The notes below the pieces were generated by a model. The model saw only the letters and a list, made by a program, of their open reading frames with translations, did not search any database and was not told the DNA's origin. A stretch of 64,000 bases of DNA, taken from the NCBI GenBank assembly GCA_039583875.1, contig CM077159.1, positions 101,082,287 through 101,146,286 of the forward strand. The letters run 5' to 3'. The DNA comes from Platanthera guangdongensis (taxonomy: Eukaryota > Streptophyta > Magnoliopsida > Asparagales > Orchidaceae). Shown here one piece after another: positions 9,511 to 21,287 of the stretch; position 1 is the first letter of the stretch; each line of letters begins with the position of its first letter. The translations under genes were made by a program, and so were the position numbers.

Positions 9511-10736
9511 ATAGCACGCTCGGGCGGTTGAACCCCTGGTGGGGGCAGCGGGCCAAGGTGCGATGGTTGACCGAGTGAGATTCCAACACCTCATATTTTC
9601 ATTCCATGGCCTCCAATCGTCGGTGGGGTAACCGGATCAATCAAGTGGACTTGAATGGCAATCTGACAGCGGACCGAGCTGCTATCGAAGCAACTTTCAT
9701 TCGTTTGTTTGAGCAGAAATGGTTGGATCATACTTCCTCTCTTGATGGCTGGCCCTCACTGGCGGGCAAACCTGCGCTCTCGGATATCACGCGACAAGGC
9801 CTCCTTCAGATATCACCTCCTCTTTCCTTAAACATTTTTTGGCTTTGGTGAAAATTGACTTGTGCAGGGCGATAGTTGATTTTTTCACTTTGGGCGTTAT
9901 GGACCCGAGCTGGAAAGAAACTTTAGTGGTTTTATTGCCCAAAACATCTAACGCCACCTCGCCGGGTAATTCCGCCCTATTAGTCTCTGCCCGATTTTTT
10001 ACAAAAACGTTGCTAAACTTCTTGTGGGCCGCCTCCAGCATATACTCCCTTTATTTATTTTGGAGGAACACGGAGCTTTTGTGCCGGACCGCCAAATATC
10101 TCATCAGTGTTTCCTTACTCAAGAGATCCTCCATAAATTTCGGTTTTCTACAGCTAAGGCGGGTTTCATGGCCTTAAAAATCAATATGTCACAGGCTTAT
10201 GACAAGATGTGTCGGGCCACTCTTCTAAAGCTACTTCAAGATCTGGGCTTCCTCCCACAATTTATTAATTGGATAATACAATGCATTTGCCTCCCGAGCT
10301 TTTCGCTTCTCATTAATGGTCTGCGGACTCCGCCTATCGTTGTGGCCCTGGGCTTCCGCCAGGGCTGTCCTCTTTCACCATTCTTATTTATTTTATGTCA
10401 AGAGCATCTCTCGCTGGCATTCCAGCAACACGATTCAAATTTGAGTGTTACTTTCTCCACGCCTGGGTCGCGCATCTCGCACCTATTATATGCAGATGAC
10501 ATTTTAATTTTTTTCGGAAGCTTCTGCTGCAGGTGCTACTAAGGTGGGGGAAATCCTGCACTCTTATTGTTCTTGGACTAGACAATGCATCAATGCGGCC
10601 AAATCTTTTGTCCTGTTCAACAATGCTACCCCACAATGGATGAAGGCCCGTTTAACCCACCTCTTGGGTTTTCCACGAGTGGAGGAGTTCACTTATCTTG
10701 GCATCAAATTGGTTTTCAGGAAACTTACTAAAGCAG
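9390..10736 (+). pseudogene. LINE reverse transcriptase, copy A1
   Basis: RT domain in several frames. It shows the NPWWGQRAKVRW segment (about 9530-9566), a TGA at 9576-9578, the TSYFHSMASNRR segment, a deletion of about 70 bp near 9808 relative to copy A2, the ALKINMSQAYDKM motif A region (about 10171-10209), the GFRQGCPLSPFLF motif B region (about 10351-10389), and an intact YADD at 10489-10500. A frameshift follows straight after YADD. The palm ends at FTYLGIKL and the KLTKADF segment, where LINE B sequence takes over. It lacks the zinc-binding and RNase H parts. Confidence 0.8.
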
Positions 10737-11484
10737 ATTTTCCACGAGTCAATTCAAGCTGACTGTGGTGAATGCCAAATGCTTTCTTTGTGTCTTTGAT
10801 TCAACGCTGGTTCACGACGAAGTGTTACGCAATGGTCCTTGGTTAATCGGGGGATTTGTGTTGGGGTTGGATGTGTGGACGCAGGATTTTAACCCCGCTA
10901 GACTGTCGGAGGTCCATGCTACCACGCACATCAGTAAGGTGAAATCCCTCGCGGCTACCATGTCTTGGTTAAATTGTTGGTGGAGATAGAGTGCGATGGT
11001 GTGGTGGATTCAACAGAGGGACGCCAACACCTCCTACTTCCATTCCATGACCTCGGACCGTCGGCGAGAGAACTGAATTCCCCAGGTGGAGCTGGATGAC
11101 TCAGAGATTTCTGAGGACCCTGAGGTTATTGAACACACCTTTTGTCAGTTTTTTGAGCGAAAGTGGAGGTGTGACCCACCGGTGACTGCGGGTTTGCCAT
11201 CCTTTGAAGATCGGGCTGAGATTGTCCACCATCATGGTGCGGAAATGCTGCGAGATGTCCCTGATGCGGAAATCTCGGTTGTGGTGCACTCTCTCAAAGC
11301 CCAACCGAGCACCGGGCCATGATGGTATGCCCGCATCCTTCTTCCAAAACTTTTGTGATATTCCGGGCTGTGAAAGAGTTCTTCGTCGCGGGGCTGATGC
11401 CGACTGAATGGAAGAAAACTATGGTGGTGCCCATTCCCAAGGTGCCTAACGCGGACAGACCAGAGAAATTCCGAGCAATTAGCG
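10736..11484 (+). mobile_element. LINE family B, copy B1, left part
   Basis: A 5'-truncated LINE B joined to LINE A in the shared word CAGATTTT (10734-10741). It begins inside the DUF4283 domain (CFLCVF at about 10773-10790, GLDVWTQDFNP at about 10863-10895). At 10906-10913 (TCGGAGGT) it skips about 2.3 kb that copy B2 retains between two 8-bp copies of this word, so ORF1's knuckle and the whole endonuclease are missing. It then reads RT N-terminal text (from about 10930) with stops and shifts until Ty3-I interrupts it after 11484. The element resumes at 21288. Confidence 0.8.
11480..11484 (+). repeat. Target-site duplication of Ty3-I, left (TAGCG)
   Basis: TAGCG precedes the TGTAAC end of the left LTR and is repeated at 21288-21292 right after the GTTACA end of the right LTR. 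Uninterrupted copies of the LINE read TTAGCCTATGTC here, which confirms a 5-bp duplication. Confidence 0.9.
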
Positions 11485-13962
11485 TGTAACAACCCCATCC
11501 GTTCATATGATATATTCTAGAAGGTCCGGCCGGGGCCCCACAGGATATAGCACAAAACAGTCGGTGAAGGTACAGGATGATACCAGAGTCGCGCATCGCA
11601 CCTAACGCAAACCATTCTAGCGGAAGCCTAGACTACAACTGGAACTCCTCATGAATGTCCAAACATAAAACTCCACATTTTATATACTATAGGAATGTCT
11701 TACAACAAGTCCAAAGAGTTGGCCTTATGGCCTTACATGACTTTCAAACAGTGGCCTAAACAAATTGGCGCGCAGGCCGGCCACAATAAAAGAAAACACA
11801 GAAAAGTAACATATTTAGCCTTCGAGGGCTAGCAGCAATCGCAGCAACACCAGCAGGAACATCAACCTCTATGCATCCCGCTCGGCTCTCCAGCACCTGT
11901 ACAGGGACAATCCACCCAACGGTGACAAACAAAAGCAACGGTCAGCATTCAGCTGACCAAATTATAACGACCCTACCCCTTCTCTCGGGGCAGCGGTATT
12001 CTTCCCTGCAGGCATATCATATCACAAGTATGACAATATATCATCAAAATGTGCTTTCACGCACACAAGCCATCACAACCGTTCGCCACCCGGCCCAACG
12101 GTCCGTGCACTCAGGGCACATTCTTGGTGTTCTGGAAAATCTCTTGCCCACCACCATATCAGGGTCACAACCCAACGGTAAATCTCTTGAGCATTTACTC
12201 CATGGCGTGCAGCCGGAGTTAGTCTTCCTACACCGGGATGGCCCGTAGCCCCCCATTGTGTCATGGCGCGCAGACCGAAGACTCTTGCTATGCGCTCCAA
12301 CAGACCGCACTTTTTGGTCTCACGTCGGACGGACATAGCGCAGGTCGGATCCTCCACCACCCGTTGCTCAAATCGCCTTGCCTTCTCCGAGTACAGCGTA
12401 CTCACGGCTATATCAAAGGCGCGGGTCGGTCTCACCAATCCTGTTCTTGGCATTCAAGCCTGGGCATATCTCGATACCCATTTCCTTAGCACAACAGCGG
12501 GTCTTTCCTGGGCCTTCCAGTACTTCCTGTGACTCTCTTCACAGGTGGACACCGCACAAGCACAAATGTCAGGGGTCTTTCCTAGCTATCATGCCAGTAC
12601 TTCCTGTTACTCGCTTCACAGGTGGACACCCTACGACATCAAGCATCACAAAAGGGCCTTTCCTGGTCACACCAGTACTTCCTGTGCCTCATTTACAGGT
12701 TGGACCCAAACATATCACATGGCTATTTTTCGTGGGCTACCACCCCAGTACTTCCTGCTACTCCTTTTCGCAGGCATAACCCGTTTACTCCTCAAACTAC
12801 ACGTTATCACGGAGTCTTCTCCGGTTCGTATGCAACATCACCAATCCAGACCAACCTGTCCAGATGGGCTTCACACAGCATGCCTATTCCGTACTCCATT
12901 TCTGGATCTATATGCTAACAAAGTGGATTTCAAGCATCCACCCAAAGATTTCCAAAATCAGCCACCTCTTGGTGGGGGAAATCACAAAGCTATGCCAAAA
13001 AGAAGCCTGCACATGGCTAGGAAGAAGAGTCGTTACCCTTGACGACCGCTTCGGTGCCATGGACTCAAAGCTCGCTTGCAAGACTCGCAAGATCGTTTCC
13101 TCCGCAACGCCGGCTTCGGAACTCTTGTCGGTAAACCGCAGCACCACCATCAGCAGCCCCCTTTCCTCTTCCTCCTCCTTTTTCTCTCTCTTTTTCTCTT
13201 AACTTGAAGAAAGCTTAAGGCCAAATCAAAATGAGAATCACTTCTCAGTTTTCGGCCTTGAAGAAAAAGAGGAAGAAGCTTCAGCCCTTGGATCCAGGCT
13301 GAAGGAATGGACGGCCACGATTCTGCCAAAAACACTGATTTTGACCCGACACGGCCTCTGACACGGTCGTGTGCCAGGCCGTGTGCCTCAAGCGGTGGTC
13401 AACCGACTTATCCAAACCAGTGACACGCCCATAGGACACGCCCGTGTCATGGGCCGTGTCACCAACACGCCTTCAGACACGCCCGTGTCTGTGACCGTGT
13501 GATTGGGTGAAAAAAATCTCAAAACATCCCGAGACTTCACACGTTCTGTGACACGCCCGTGTCCCAGGACGTGTGCCATGACACGGCACAAAGACATGCC
13601 CTGTCGAAATCCTTCGGCGGGCTGAGTTCGTCGACCTGATTTGACACGCCCTGTGACACGCCCGTGTCACAGGCCGTGTTCAACACTCAACACTCACTTC
13701 TCGACACTCGACGATCGTCGAGTAACAATCGTCGAGTACACGACACGGCCTTGGACACGCCCGTGTCCTGGGCCGTGTGCCTCCTCTCGACACATCGTCG
13801 AGAGAAAAATCGTCGAGATAAAGGCCGATCGTCGATACAACCTCGACACGCCCTGCGACACGACCGTGTCGCAGGCCGTGTCAGCTGACATGCCCTGGGA
13901 CACGCCCGTGTCCCAGGCCGTGTCACCCAAAAATTCCTGTTTCAGAAATTTGGGCTGTTACA
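11485..13962 (-). repeat. 3' LTR of Ty3-I
   Basis: LTR of 2478 bp, downstream in the element's sense. The 13340-13930 part is crowded with the palindrome-like word ACACGCCCGTGT and the ATCGTCGA/TCGACGAT hairpin word. Adjoining it in the element's interior (plus-strand 13963-13980) is the complement of a purine tract, AGGAGGGGAGGAT, the expected polypurine tract for plus-strand priming. Open frames inside the LTR are not genes. Confidence 0.9.
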
Positions 13963-14081
13963 ATCCTCCCCTCCTACAAGAAATTTCGTCCTCGAAATTC
14001 AGACATAGGAAAGGCAACAGAAATCAGCAAGAAAAATGTGACAACATATAAAATTTTATGTTACAACATTCTTGCTACAGA

Positions 14082-14483
14082 TTACAAAAACAGCTCAGGG
14101 AACTCTTCTCGCATGGTTTGCTCTCGCTCCCATGTCAGTTCTTCACGGCCGCAGTTGTCCCACCGGACTTTTACCATACCGACCGTCTTGTTCCGCAACT
14201 GTTTCTCGGCTCGATCTTCGATCTGAATGGGTCTAACTCTCGTTGTTAGCCCATACTCCACCGGCACACGATCATCCGCGATCACTTGAGCTGGATCTTT
14301 CACGGCCTTCCGAAGCACCGAGATGTGAAAGACATCATGTAACCCACCCAAGTCCGCCGACAGAGCTAGCCGATAAGCCGCTTCGCCAACTCGCTCAACT
14401 ACTTCAAACGGACCCAAATATCTTGGACTCAACTTTTTCAAGCGTCGAATCCTGGAGACACCTTTGAATGGCTTGATCTTCAA
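14082..14483 (-). pseudogene. Ty3-I pol C-terminal segment with chromodomain-like tail
   Basis: The 133-codon open stretch directly following the integrase frame after a TGA at 14490-14492. The sequence around it reads GD-stop-VYLKIKPF, where other elements have an arginine, so this is most likely a CGA to TGA change. It contains the LSPRYLGPFEV and YRLALS motifs of the integrase C-terminal (GPY/F) module, then a C-terminal VKVRW...ELTWEREQTMREEFPELF segment resembling the chromodomain of plant chromoviruses, which directs insertion to modified chromatin. The frame is the same as for the integrase. Confidence 0.75.
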
Positions 14484-14489
14484 GTAGAC

Positions 14490-15524
14490 TCAATCGCCAA
14501 CCGCAAATTCTACGTTCCGGTGCTTGGCGTTGTAGTACTTCGCTTGTCGATCTTGAGCAATAAGCAATCGCTCGAGAATAGTCCGTATGGTTGAGTTTGC
14601 TTCATCAACCTCATTTGGTTTAAAAACCCGGGCTTCGCCCGCTTCTACCCAAGCCAAGGGAGTACGACACTTCCTTCCATATAGAGCTTCATATGGTGCC
14701 ATCCCAATGCTCGCCTGGTAGCTGTTATTATATGCAAACTCTACCATATAGAGATGATCTTCCCATCTCTTTCCGAAGTCAAGGGCGCACATTCGGAGCA
14801 TGTCCTCCATTGTTCTGTTGGTACGTTCAGTTTGGCCATCCGTTTGGGGATGAAAGGCCGTACTGAAAGTCAATTTTGTGCCCAACAGTCGGTGAACTAG
14901 CCTCCAATCATTTGACGTGAATCGCCCATCTCGATCACTTACGATGCTCCGAGGAACACCGTGAAGCCGCACAATTTGGTCAACATATAACTTTGCCAAA
15001 CTTTCAACTGAATCATCCCGCATGTTCGGGAGAAAATGTGCCACTTTCGTTAGCCGGTCAACAATCACCCAAATGGAATCATTTCCTCGCTGCGATCTTG
15101 GCAACCCATGCACAAAATCCATGGAAATATCATCAAATTTCCACTCTGGGATCGGTAGTGACTTCAAATAACCGCCCGGATTTTGGCACTCCGCCTTCAC
15201 CATCGCACATGTTTGGCATTTCGAGACATAAATGGCAACATCTTTCTTGAGCCCTGGCCACCAGAAAAGCTTCTTCATATCGTTGAACATCTTTGTGCTC
15301 CCGGGGTGAATGGAATACTTTGTATAATGCGCTTCATACAGCAGTTCTTCCCTCAATTTCCCCACGTTCGGGACGCACAAACGGCCCTCTTTTCGCAAAA
15401 GACCGTCATTCCAGGTGAATTTGCCTTCTGGCCCTTCATTAACATAGCGCAAGAGATCGTCATCCAACTCCGTTGCCCGTCGAACTCGGTCCGCAAGGTC
15501 ACATTGCACCTCGGTCCAGTTCAA
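14490..15524 (-). pseudogene. Ty3-I integrase
   Basis: Integrase part of the polyprotein, 344 codons open, which joins element cDNA to the host genome. The N-terminal HHCC zinc site is readable (HYTKYSIHPG, then CQTC). The catalytic core shows D in SMDFVHGLP, D in IVSDRDGRF, and E in GQTERTNR, so all three DDE residues are present. The first methionine is internal; the polyprotein continues from the RT-RNase H section in the same frame across a TAG at 15564-15566. It ends at a TGA (14490-14492). Confidence 0.85.
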
Positions 15525-15563
15525 ACATGCAATGACAATGGAATTCTTGTCAACACAATAGAT

Positions 15564-16886
15564 CTACAATGCCTCCAGTTCCTGGATAAGACGTTCATCA
15601 TGCCTTTGTAACCAATTTGCTCTAGCCGGAACTCGCCGACTCAAGGCATCCGCGACAACATTCCCCTTCCCGGGCGTATAATGAATCTCGAAAGTGTAGT
15701 CCCCAAGGAACTCCAACCACCTTCGTTGTCGCATGTTCAAGTCTTTCTGCTCCAAAAGATACTTTAGGCTCTTATGATCGGTATAGATTTCCACCTTCAC
15801 GCCATAAAGGTAGTGTCTCCACAACTTGAGTGCAAAAATCACCGCCGCTAGTTCCAAATCATGGACAGGATAATTTCGCTCGTGCACCTTCAGCTGGCGT
15901 GAGCCATAAGCAATAACCTTTCCATTCTGCAGAAGAACGCAGCCTAAGCCGCTCCCTGAGGCATCACTATAAATCACAAATCCATCGGTTCCACATGGCG
16001 AAGACAACACCGGTGCCGTGGTCAACCGAACCTTCAGCTCTTCAAAAGCTCGTGCGCACTCTGGCGTCCAAACGAACTTATGATCTTTTCGCGTTAGTGT
16101 GGTTAGCGGCAAAGCGATCCGCGAGAAGTTCTCCACAAATCTTCTATAGTAGCCCGCAAGTCCAAGGAAACTCCTGACCTCGGCCACAGAAGACAACATT
16201 GGCCACTCTTGTATGGCTCTTATCTTCGCTGGATCCACTGCAATGCCCGCTCCACTCACCACATGGCCCAAAAATGCCACTGACGATAGCCAAAACTCGC
16301 ACTTCGAGAACTTGGCATATAGCTAATTTTGCCTCAACGTGTTCAACACCAACCGCAAGTGAATTTCATGCTCGGCTTTGGACTTCGAGTACACCAGGAT
16401 GTCATCAATGAACACTATCACAAACAGATCCAGGTACTCACGAAAAATACGGTGCATCAGATCCATAAACACCGAGGGCGCATTGCACAGTCCAAATGGC
16501 ATGACTGTGAACTCATAGTGCCCATAACGCGTTCCAAATGCGGTTTTGGGAATGTCACCTTCCCGAATTCTTAACTGGTAATAACCAGACTTCAGGTCCA
16601 ACTTCGAATAGACGGTCGAGCCCACCAGCTGATCGAATAACTCATCAATCCGGAGTATCGGATACTTATTCTTCTCGGTCAGCTTATTTAGTTCACGATA
16701 ATCGATACACAACCGCAACCCACCGTCTTTCTTCTTTACAAAAAGCACAGGCGCGCTCCAAGGTGACATACTTGGGCAGATATAACCTTGCTCTAGCATT
16801 TCTTGTAGTTGAACCTTCAACTCAGCCATCTCTTTTGGCGCAACGCGATATGGCGAGCGGGCCACAAGTTTCGCACCTGGCATCAA
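15564..16886 (-). pseudogene. Ty3-I reverse transcriptase and RNase H
   Basis: RT and RNase H part of pol. RT motifs are [29 protein letters not shown] (motif A), [16 protein letters not shown] (motif B) and [10 protein letters not shown] (motif C box FIDD, near 16386-16421). A TAG at 16323-16325 splits the frame in the [11 protein letters not shown] region, probably from a lysine codon. The same frame continues as GHVVS..., with the RNase H motifs [17 protein letters not shown] and ADALSR. It ends at a TAG (15564-15566). Upstream, a TAG at 16911-16913 separates it from the protease. Confidence 0.85.
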
Positions 16887-16910
16887 CTCGATTGTGAAGT
16901 CAATCTCTCG

Positions 16911-17498
16911 CTAGGGTGGTAGCCCAGGGAGATCCGCGGGAAACACATCTGTAAAGTCTGCCACAATCGGAACCTCGCACACATTGGCCTTAGGCTCAAC
17001 AGCCTGAATTAGTGCAAAGTAACACTCCGCACCCTTCCGAACAGCTTTGACTACCTGGAGTGCAGACATCAACGTCCCGCCCACTCCTCGCATACCCGCG
17101 AACTTGGTCTCCTGTTCGGTATTCTGGCCCAACGTGATTTCTTTGGACTGGCAATCAATCATAGCACGCTGCTCCGCAAGCCAATCCATCCCAAATATCA
17201 CGTCGAATTCCGACATTGGCAAAACAAATGCAGTCAAACGAAAATCCCGACTTCCTAACTGAACCACCACATCGCAAGCTTGATCCGCAAGCATCCAACA
17301 GCCATTCGGCAACACCACTCTGACGTTATCTGTCTTTGCACGACTGGGTATCCCAAGCCGCGTAAGAAACTCACTAGACAAAAAAGAATGCGATGCACCT
17401 GTATCAAACAGTGCTCGCGCCAGCGTGTCCCGAATCATCACAAAGCCTATGACAAACATGTCACACACACAAACCGCAAACATAGGAGTACTAAGCAA
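16911..17498 (-). pseudogene. Ty3-I aspartic protease
   Basis: Retropepsin-like protease that would cleave the polyprotein. The catalytic motif ALFDTGASHSFLS lies near 17384-17412, followed by FDVIFGMDWL, the usual second-half motif. It is in a different frame from gag and overlaps the end of the gag-knuckle frame by a few bases (17491-17498), so either a programmed shift or a mutation joins gag to pol. It ends at a TAG (16911-16913) in the PP-stop-RE region that leads into RT. Confidence 0.8.
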
Positions 17499-18660
17499 AG
17501 CTTACAAACAATAGCATATGCAAAACGAAACTCATACCTGTGACCACGTCACTCTGCTTGATGGCCTCTTGCAGGCCAAGATTGTAGACCCGGGGTTGCG
17601 CCTGCGAGGCAGAGGAATCCACCACCGCCTTTCCTTTTTCTGCATAAGATGCTCCCGCCTTCTTTTCACTCTTTGGCAGCATCCGACAATCTCGCGCAAT
17701 ATGCCCCATCCGGCCACAATTGAAGCAGATACGAGTGTATGGCTTGGAGGTCGCCCCTGATGTTGCTCCCGTTGCAACTGATGAAGGAGCTTGTCCACTA
17801 GGCTAGGACTTCTTACCCCATCTCTTCTTATAAAATGGTTTTCCCGATCGGGGCGCCTTCCACTCCGGTTGCGTCACAGCCAAAGCTCTCTTCCCTTGCA
17901 CCCTTTTCATATCATTTTCCAACGCGGTCACGGTGTCAACCAACGCTTGGAAACCTTGGTTCACAGAACTTGACACAAGGAACCTCAGCTCGTCCCTCAG
18001 TCCTTCATAGAACCGATTAGTCTTCCTCTGCTCATCGGCAAATATAGAACCCGCATACCGCCCCAAGCGAGTAAATTCATGCAGGTACGCGTCAACACTG
18101 CCATCACCTTGAGTCAACCGTTGGAATTCATTTTCCATGGCTATCCGTTGAGCCGCAGGAAGATGCTTCGCTAGGAAGAGCCGGGAGAATTCTTCCATCG
18201 ATACTTGGGTTAACGGACAACCCGCCAAGTGATGCAACTCCATCTCAGCCCACCATAAACGAGCTTCTCCTTCAAGCAAAAAGGTAACTAAAGTCACTTT
18301 CTGATGCTCTGCCGTTCCTATCGCCGTCATCACTCGCTTGACGCGCGATAGCCAATCCTCAGCCTGCGTCGGGGTTCCCGCTCCCGAGAACGTAGGCGGA
18401 TGGAAACTCATAAACCGCGTTAGTTGCTTCTCAGCCGCTCGAGGAGCCACATCCCTGACAGGTTCAGGCCTTGCCGCCACCTGTTTTGGCCTTACCGCCG
18501 CTTGCTCCTGCCTAAGGGGCTGGCTTTGGATCATGGTAAATAAGGCCTCCGCAACTAAACACACATGTTCCGCAGACGGTGGAGGTGTAGGCACCGCGGC
18601 TGGTGCCGTACTTTCATCAGAACGCTGGGACTCAGACGACCCAGCTCCACTTCGTGTCAC
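17491..18660 (-). pseudogene. Ty3-I gag with CCHC knuckle
   Basis: Capsid/nucleocapsid precursor. The main open stretch (17803-18660) carries a retrotransposon gag domain with FHPPTFSGAGTP, AEDWLSRVKRV, VTFLLEGEARLWW and FYEGLRDELR. A TAG at 17803-17805 interrupts. The same frame then reads a CX2CX4HX4C knuckle, CFNCGRMGHIARDC (about 17691-17735), and runs to 17491. The first codon of the open stretch is GTG just after a stop, so the original start may have been an ATG at 18660 that has mutated. It is one frame away from pol. Confidence 0.8.
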
Positions 18661-18879
18661 CTAAAGGTGGACAAGACACACACATTAGCGGTCGTACCCA
18701 AGCAATCAACACAAAATCAGAACACACAGGTTCCTTAAACACACAAATATGCATTTCTATCATGGACATTCAGGAGTTCATTCGTAGACTTTGGTGTGCA
18801 CAAACACGTGCACACCACCCCACAAAAGAAGTCGGCCACGACTTCGAGAGGGAACGACCAAGACGACCGATACCAAAAA

Positions 18880-21287
18880 TGTAACAACCTCATCCGTTCA
18901 TATGATATATTCTAGAAGGTCCGGCCGGGGCCCCACAGGATATAGCACAAAACAGTCAGTGAAGGTACAAGATGATACCAGAGTCGCGCATCGCACCTAA
19001 CGCAAAGCATTCTAGCGGAAGCCTAGACTACAACTGGAACTCCTCATGAATGTCCAAACATAAAACTCCACATTTTATATACTATATGAATGTCTTACAA
19101 CAAGTCCAAAGACTTGGCCTTATGGCCTTACATGGCTTTCAAACAGTGGCCTAAACAAATTGGCGCGCAGGCCGGCCACAATAAAAGAAAACACAGAAAA
19201 GTAACATATTTAGCCTTCGAGGGCTAGCAGCAATCGCAGTAACACCAGCAGGAACATCAACCTCTATGCGTCCCGCTCGGCTCTCCAGCACCTGTACAGG
19301 GACAATCCACCCAACGGTGGCAAATAAAAGCAACGGTCAGCATTCAGCTGACCAAATTATAACGACCCTACCCCTTCTCTCGGGGCAGCGGTATTCTTCC
19401 CTGCAGGCATATCATATCACAAGTATGGCAATATATCATCAAAATGTGCTTTCACGCACACAAGCCATCACAACCGTTCGCCACCCGGCCCAACGGTCCG
19501 TGCACTCAGGGCACATTCTTGGTGTTCTGGCAAATCTCTTGCCCACCACCGTATCAGGGTCACAACCCAACGGTAAATCTCTTGAGCATTTACTCCATGA
19601 CGTGCAGCCGGAGTTAGTATTCCTACACCGGGATGGCCCATAGCCCCCCATTGTGTCATGGTGCGCAGGCCGAAGACTCTTGTTATGCGCTCCAACAGAC
19701 CGCACTTTTTGGTCTCACGTCGGACGGACATAGCGCAGGTCGGATCCTCCACCCCCCGTTGCTCAAATCGCCTTGCCTTCTCCGAGTACAGCGTACTCAC
19801 GGCTCTATCAAAGGCGCGGGTCGGTCTCACCAATCCTGTTCTTGGCATTCAAGCCTGGGCATATCTCGATACCCATTTCCTTAGCACAACAGCGGGTCTT
19901 TCCTGGGCCTTCCAGTACTTCCTGTGACTCTCTTCACAGGTGGACACCGCACAAGCACAAATGTCAGGGGTCTTTCCTAGCTATCATGCCAGTACTTCCT
20001 GTTACTCGCTTCACAGGTGGACACCCTACGACATCAAGCATCACAAAAGGTCCTTTCCTGGTCACACCAGTACTTCATGTGCCTCATTTACAGGTTGGAC
20101 CCAAACATATCACATGGCTATTTTTCCTGGGCTACCACCCCAGTACTTCCTGCTACTCCTTTTCGCAGGCATAACCCGTTTACTCCTCAAACTACACGTT
20201 ATCACGGAGTCTTCTCCGGTTCGTATGCAACATCACCAATCCAGACCAACCTGTCCAGATGGGCTTCACACAGCATGCCTATTCCGTACTCCATTTCCGG
20301 ATCTATATGCTAACAAAGTGGATTTCAAGCATCCACCCAAAGATTTCCAAAATCAGCCACCTCTTGGTGGGGGAAATCACAAAGCTATGCCAAAAAGAAG
20401 CCTGCATATGTCTAGGAAGAAGAGTCGTTACCCTTGACGACCGCTTCGGTGCCATGGACTCAAAGCTCGCTTGCAAGACTCGCAAGATCGTTTCCTCCGC
20501 AACGCCGGCTTCGGAACTCTTGTCGGTAAACCGCAGCACCACCAGCAGCAGCCCCCTTTCCTCTTCCTCCTCCTTTTTCTCTCTCTTTCTCTCTTAACTT
20601 GAAGAAAGCTTAAGGCCAAATCAAAATGAGAATCACTTCTCAGTTTTCGGCCTTGAAGAAAAAGAGGAAGAAGCTTCAGCCCTTGGATCCAGGCTGAAGG
20701 AATGGACGGCCACGATTCTGCCAAAAACACTGATTTTGACCCGACACGGCCTCTGACACGGCCGTGTGCCAGGCCGTATGCCTCAAGCGGTGGTCAACCG
20801 ACTTATCTAAACCAGTGACACGCCCATGGGACACGCCCGTGTCATGGGCCGTGTCACCAACACGCCTTCAGACACGCCCGTGTCTGTGACCGTGTGCCTG
20901 GGTGGAAAAAATCCCAAAACATCCCGAGACTTCACACGGCCTGTGACACGCCCGTGTCCCAGGCCGTGTGCCATGACACGGCACAAAGACACGCCCTGTC
21001 GAAATCCTTCGGCGGGCTGAGTTCGTCGACCTGATTTGACACGCCCTGTGACACGCCCGTGTCACAGGCCGTGTTCAACACTCAACACTCACTTCTCGAC
21101 ACTCGACGATCGTCGAGTAACAATCGTCGAGTACACGACACGGCCTTGGACACGCCCGTGTCCTGTGCCGTGTGCCTCCTCTCGACACATCGTCGAGAGA
21201 AAAATCGTCGAGACAAAGGCCGATCGTCGACACAACCTCGACACGCCCTGCGACACGGGTGGGCCGGATGAAATTTGGGCTGTTACA
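18880..21287 (-). repeat. 5' LTR of Ty3-I
   Basis: LTR of 2408 bp, upstream in the element's sense. It is nearly collinear with the 3' LTR, except that 83 bp (equivalent to 13863-13945) are replaced by about 13 bp at 21258-21270. Inside the element next to this LTR (18862-18879) the minus strand reads TTTTTGGTATCGGTCG. TGGTATC matches the start of a tRNA-iMet primer site but the rest departs from it, so the primer is uncertain. The palindrome-rich part lies at about 20735-21260. Confidence 0.9.

Larger units (their letters stand above)
6807..10735 (+). mobile_element. LINE family A, copy A1, fused 5' to antisense 18S
   Basis: Plant LINE with a CT-rich 5' leader (about 6807-6865), ORF1, endonuclease and RT to the end of the RT palm. 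It ends at about 10734-10741 in the word CAGATTTT, where it passes into LINE B. The second copy, A2 on the minus strand (39039-42504), has the same 18S junction at its 5' end and lies next to the same LINE B junction. A1 lacks about 70 bp in the RT near 9808 that A2 keeps, while A2 lacks about 584 bp that A1 keeps. It contains many stops and a 19-base G run at 7005-7023. Confidence 0.85.
11485..21287 (-). mobile_element. Ty3-I: Ty3/gypsy retrotransposon, probably Tekay/Del-like chromovirus
   Basis: A complete LTR element of about 9.8 kb inserted into LINE B copy 1, coding on the minus strand. It has long LTRs (11485-13962 and 18880-21287) with TGTAAC...GTTACA ends and a 5-bp target duplication TAGCG. 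Domain order on the minus strand is gag, CCHC knuckle, aspartic protease, RT, RNase H, integrase with HHCC and DDE, and a C-terminal chromodomain-like tail. This order (integrase after RT) defines Ty3/gypsy. The long LTRs, gag type and C-terminal VKVRW...ELTWERE text suggest Tekay/Del. I count about 10 differences in the first 450 bp of the LTR pair, and there are at least five stops in the coding region, so it is inactive and of moderate age. Confidence 0.9.

Noticed and set aside
11756..13202. Several open frames inside the Ty3-I LTR, repeated at 19151-20597
   Set aside because: Both LTRs have them because they are copies of one another; no conserved domain, and frames overlap on both strands.
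18862..18879. Confident tRNA-iMet primer site for Ty3-I
   Set aside because: Only the first seven bases (TGGTATC) match; the rest diverges, so the primer was left unassigned.
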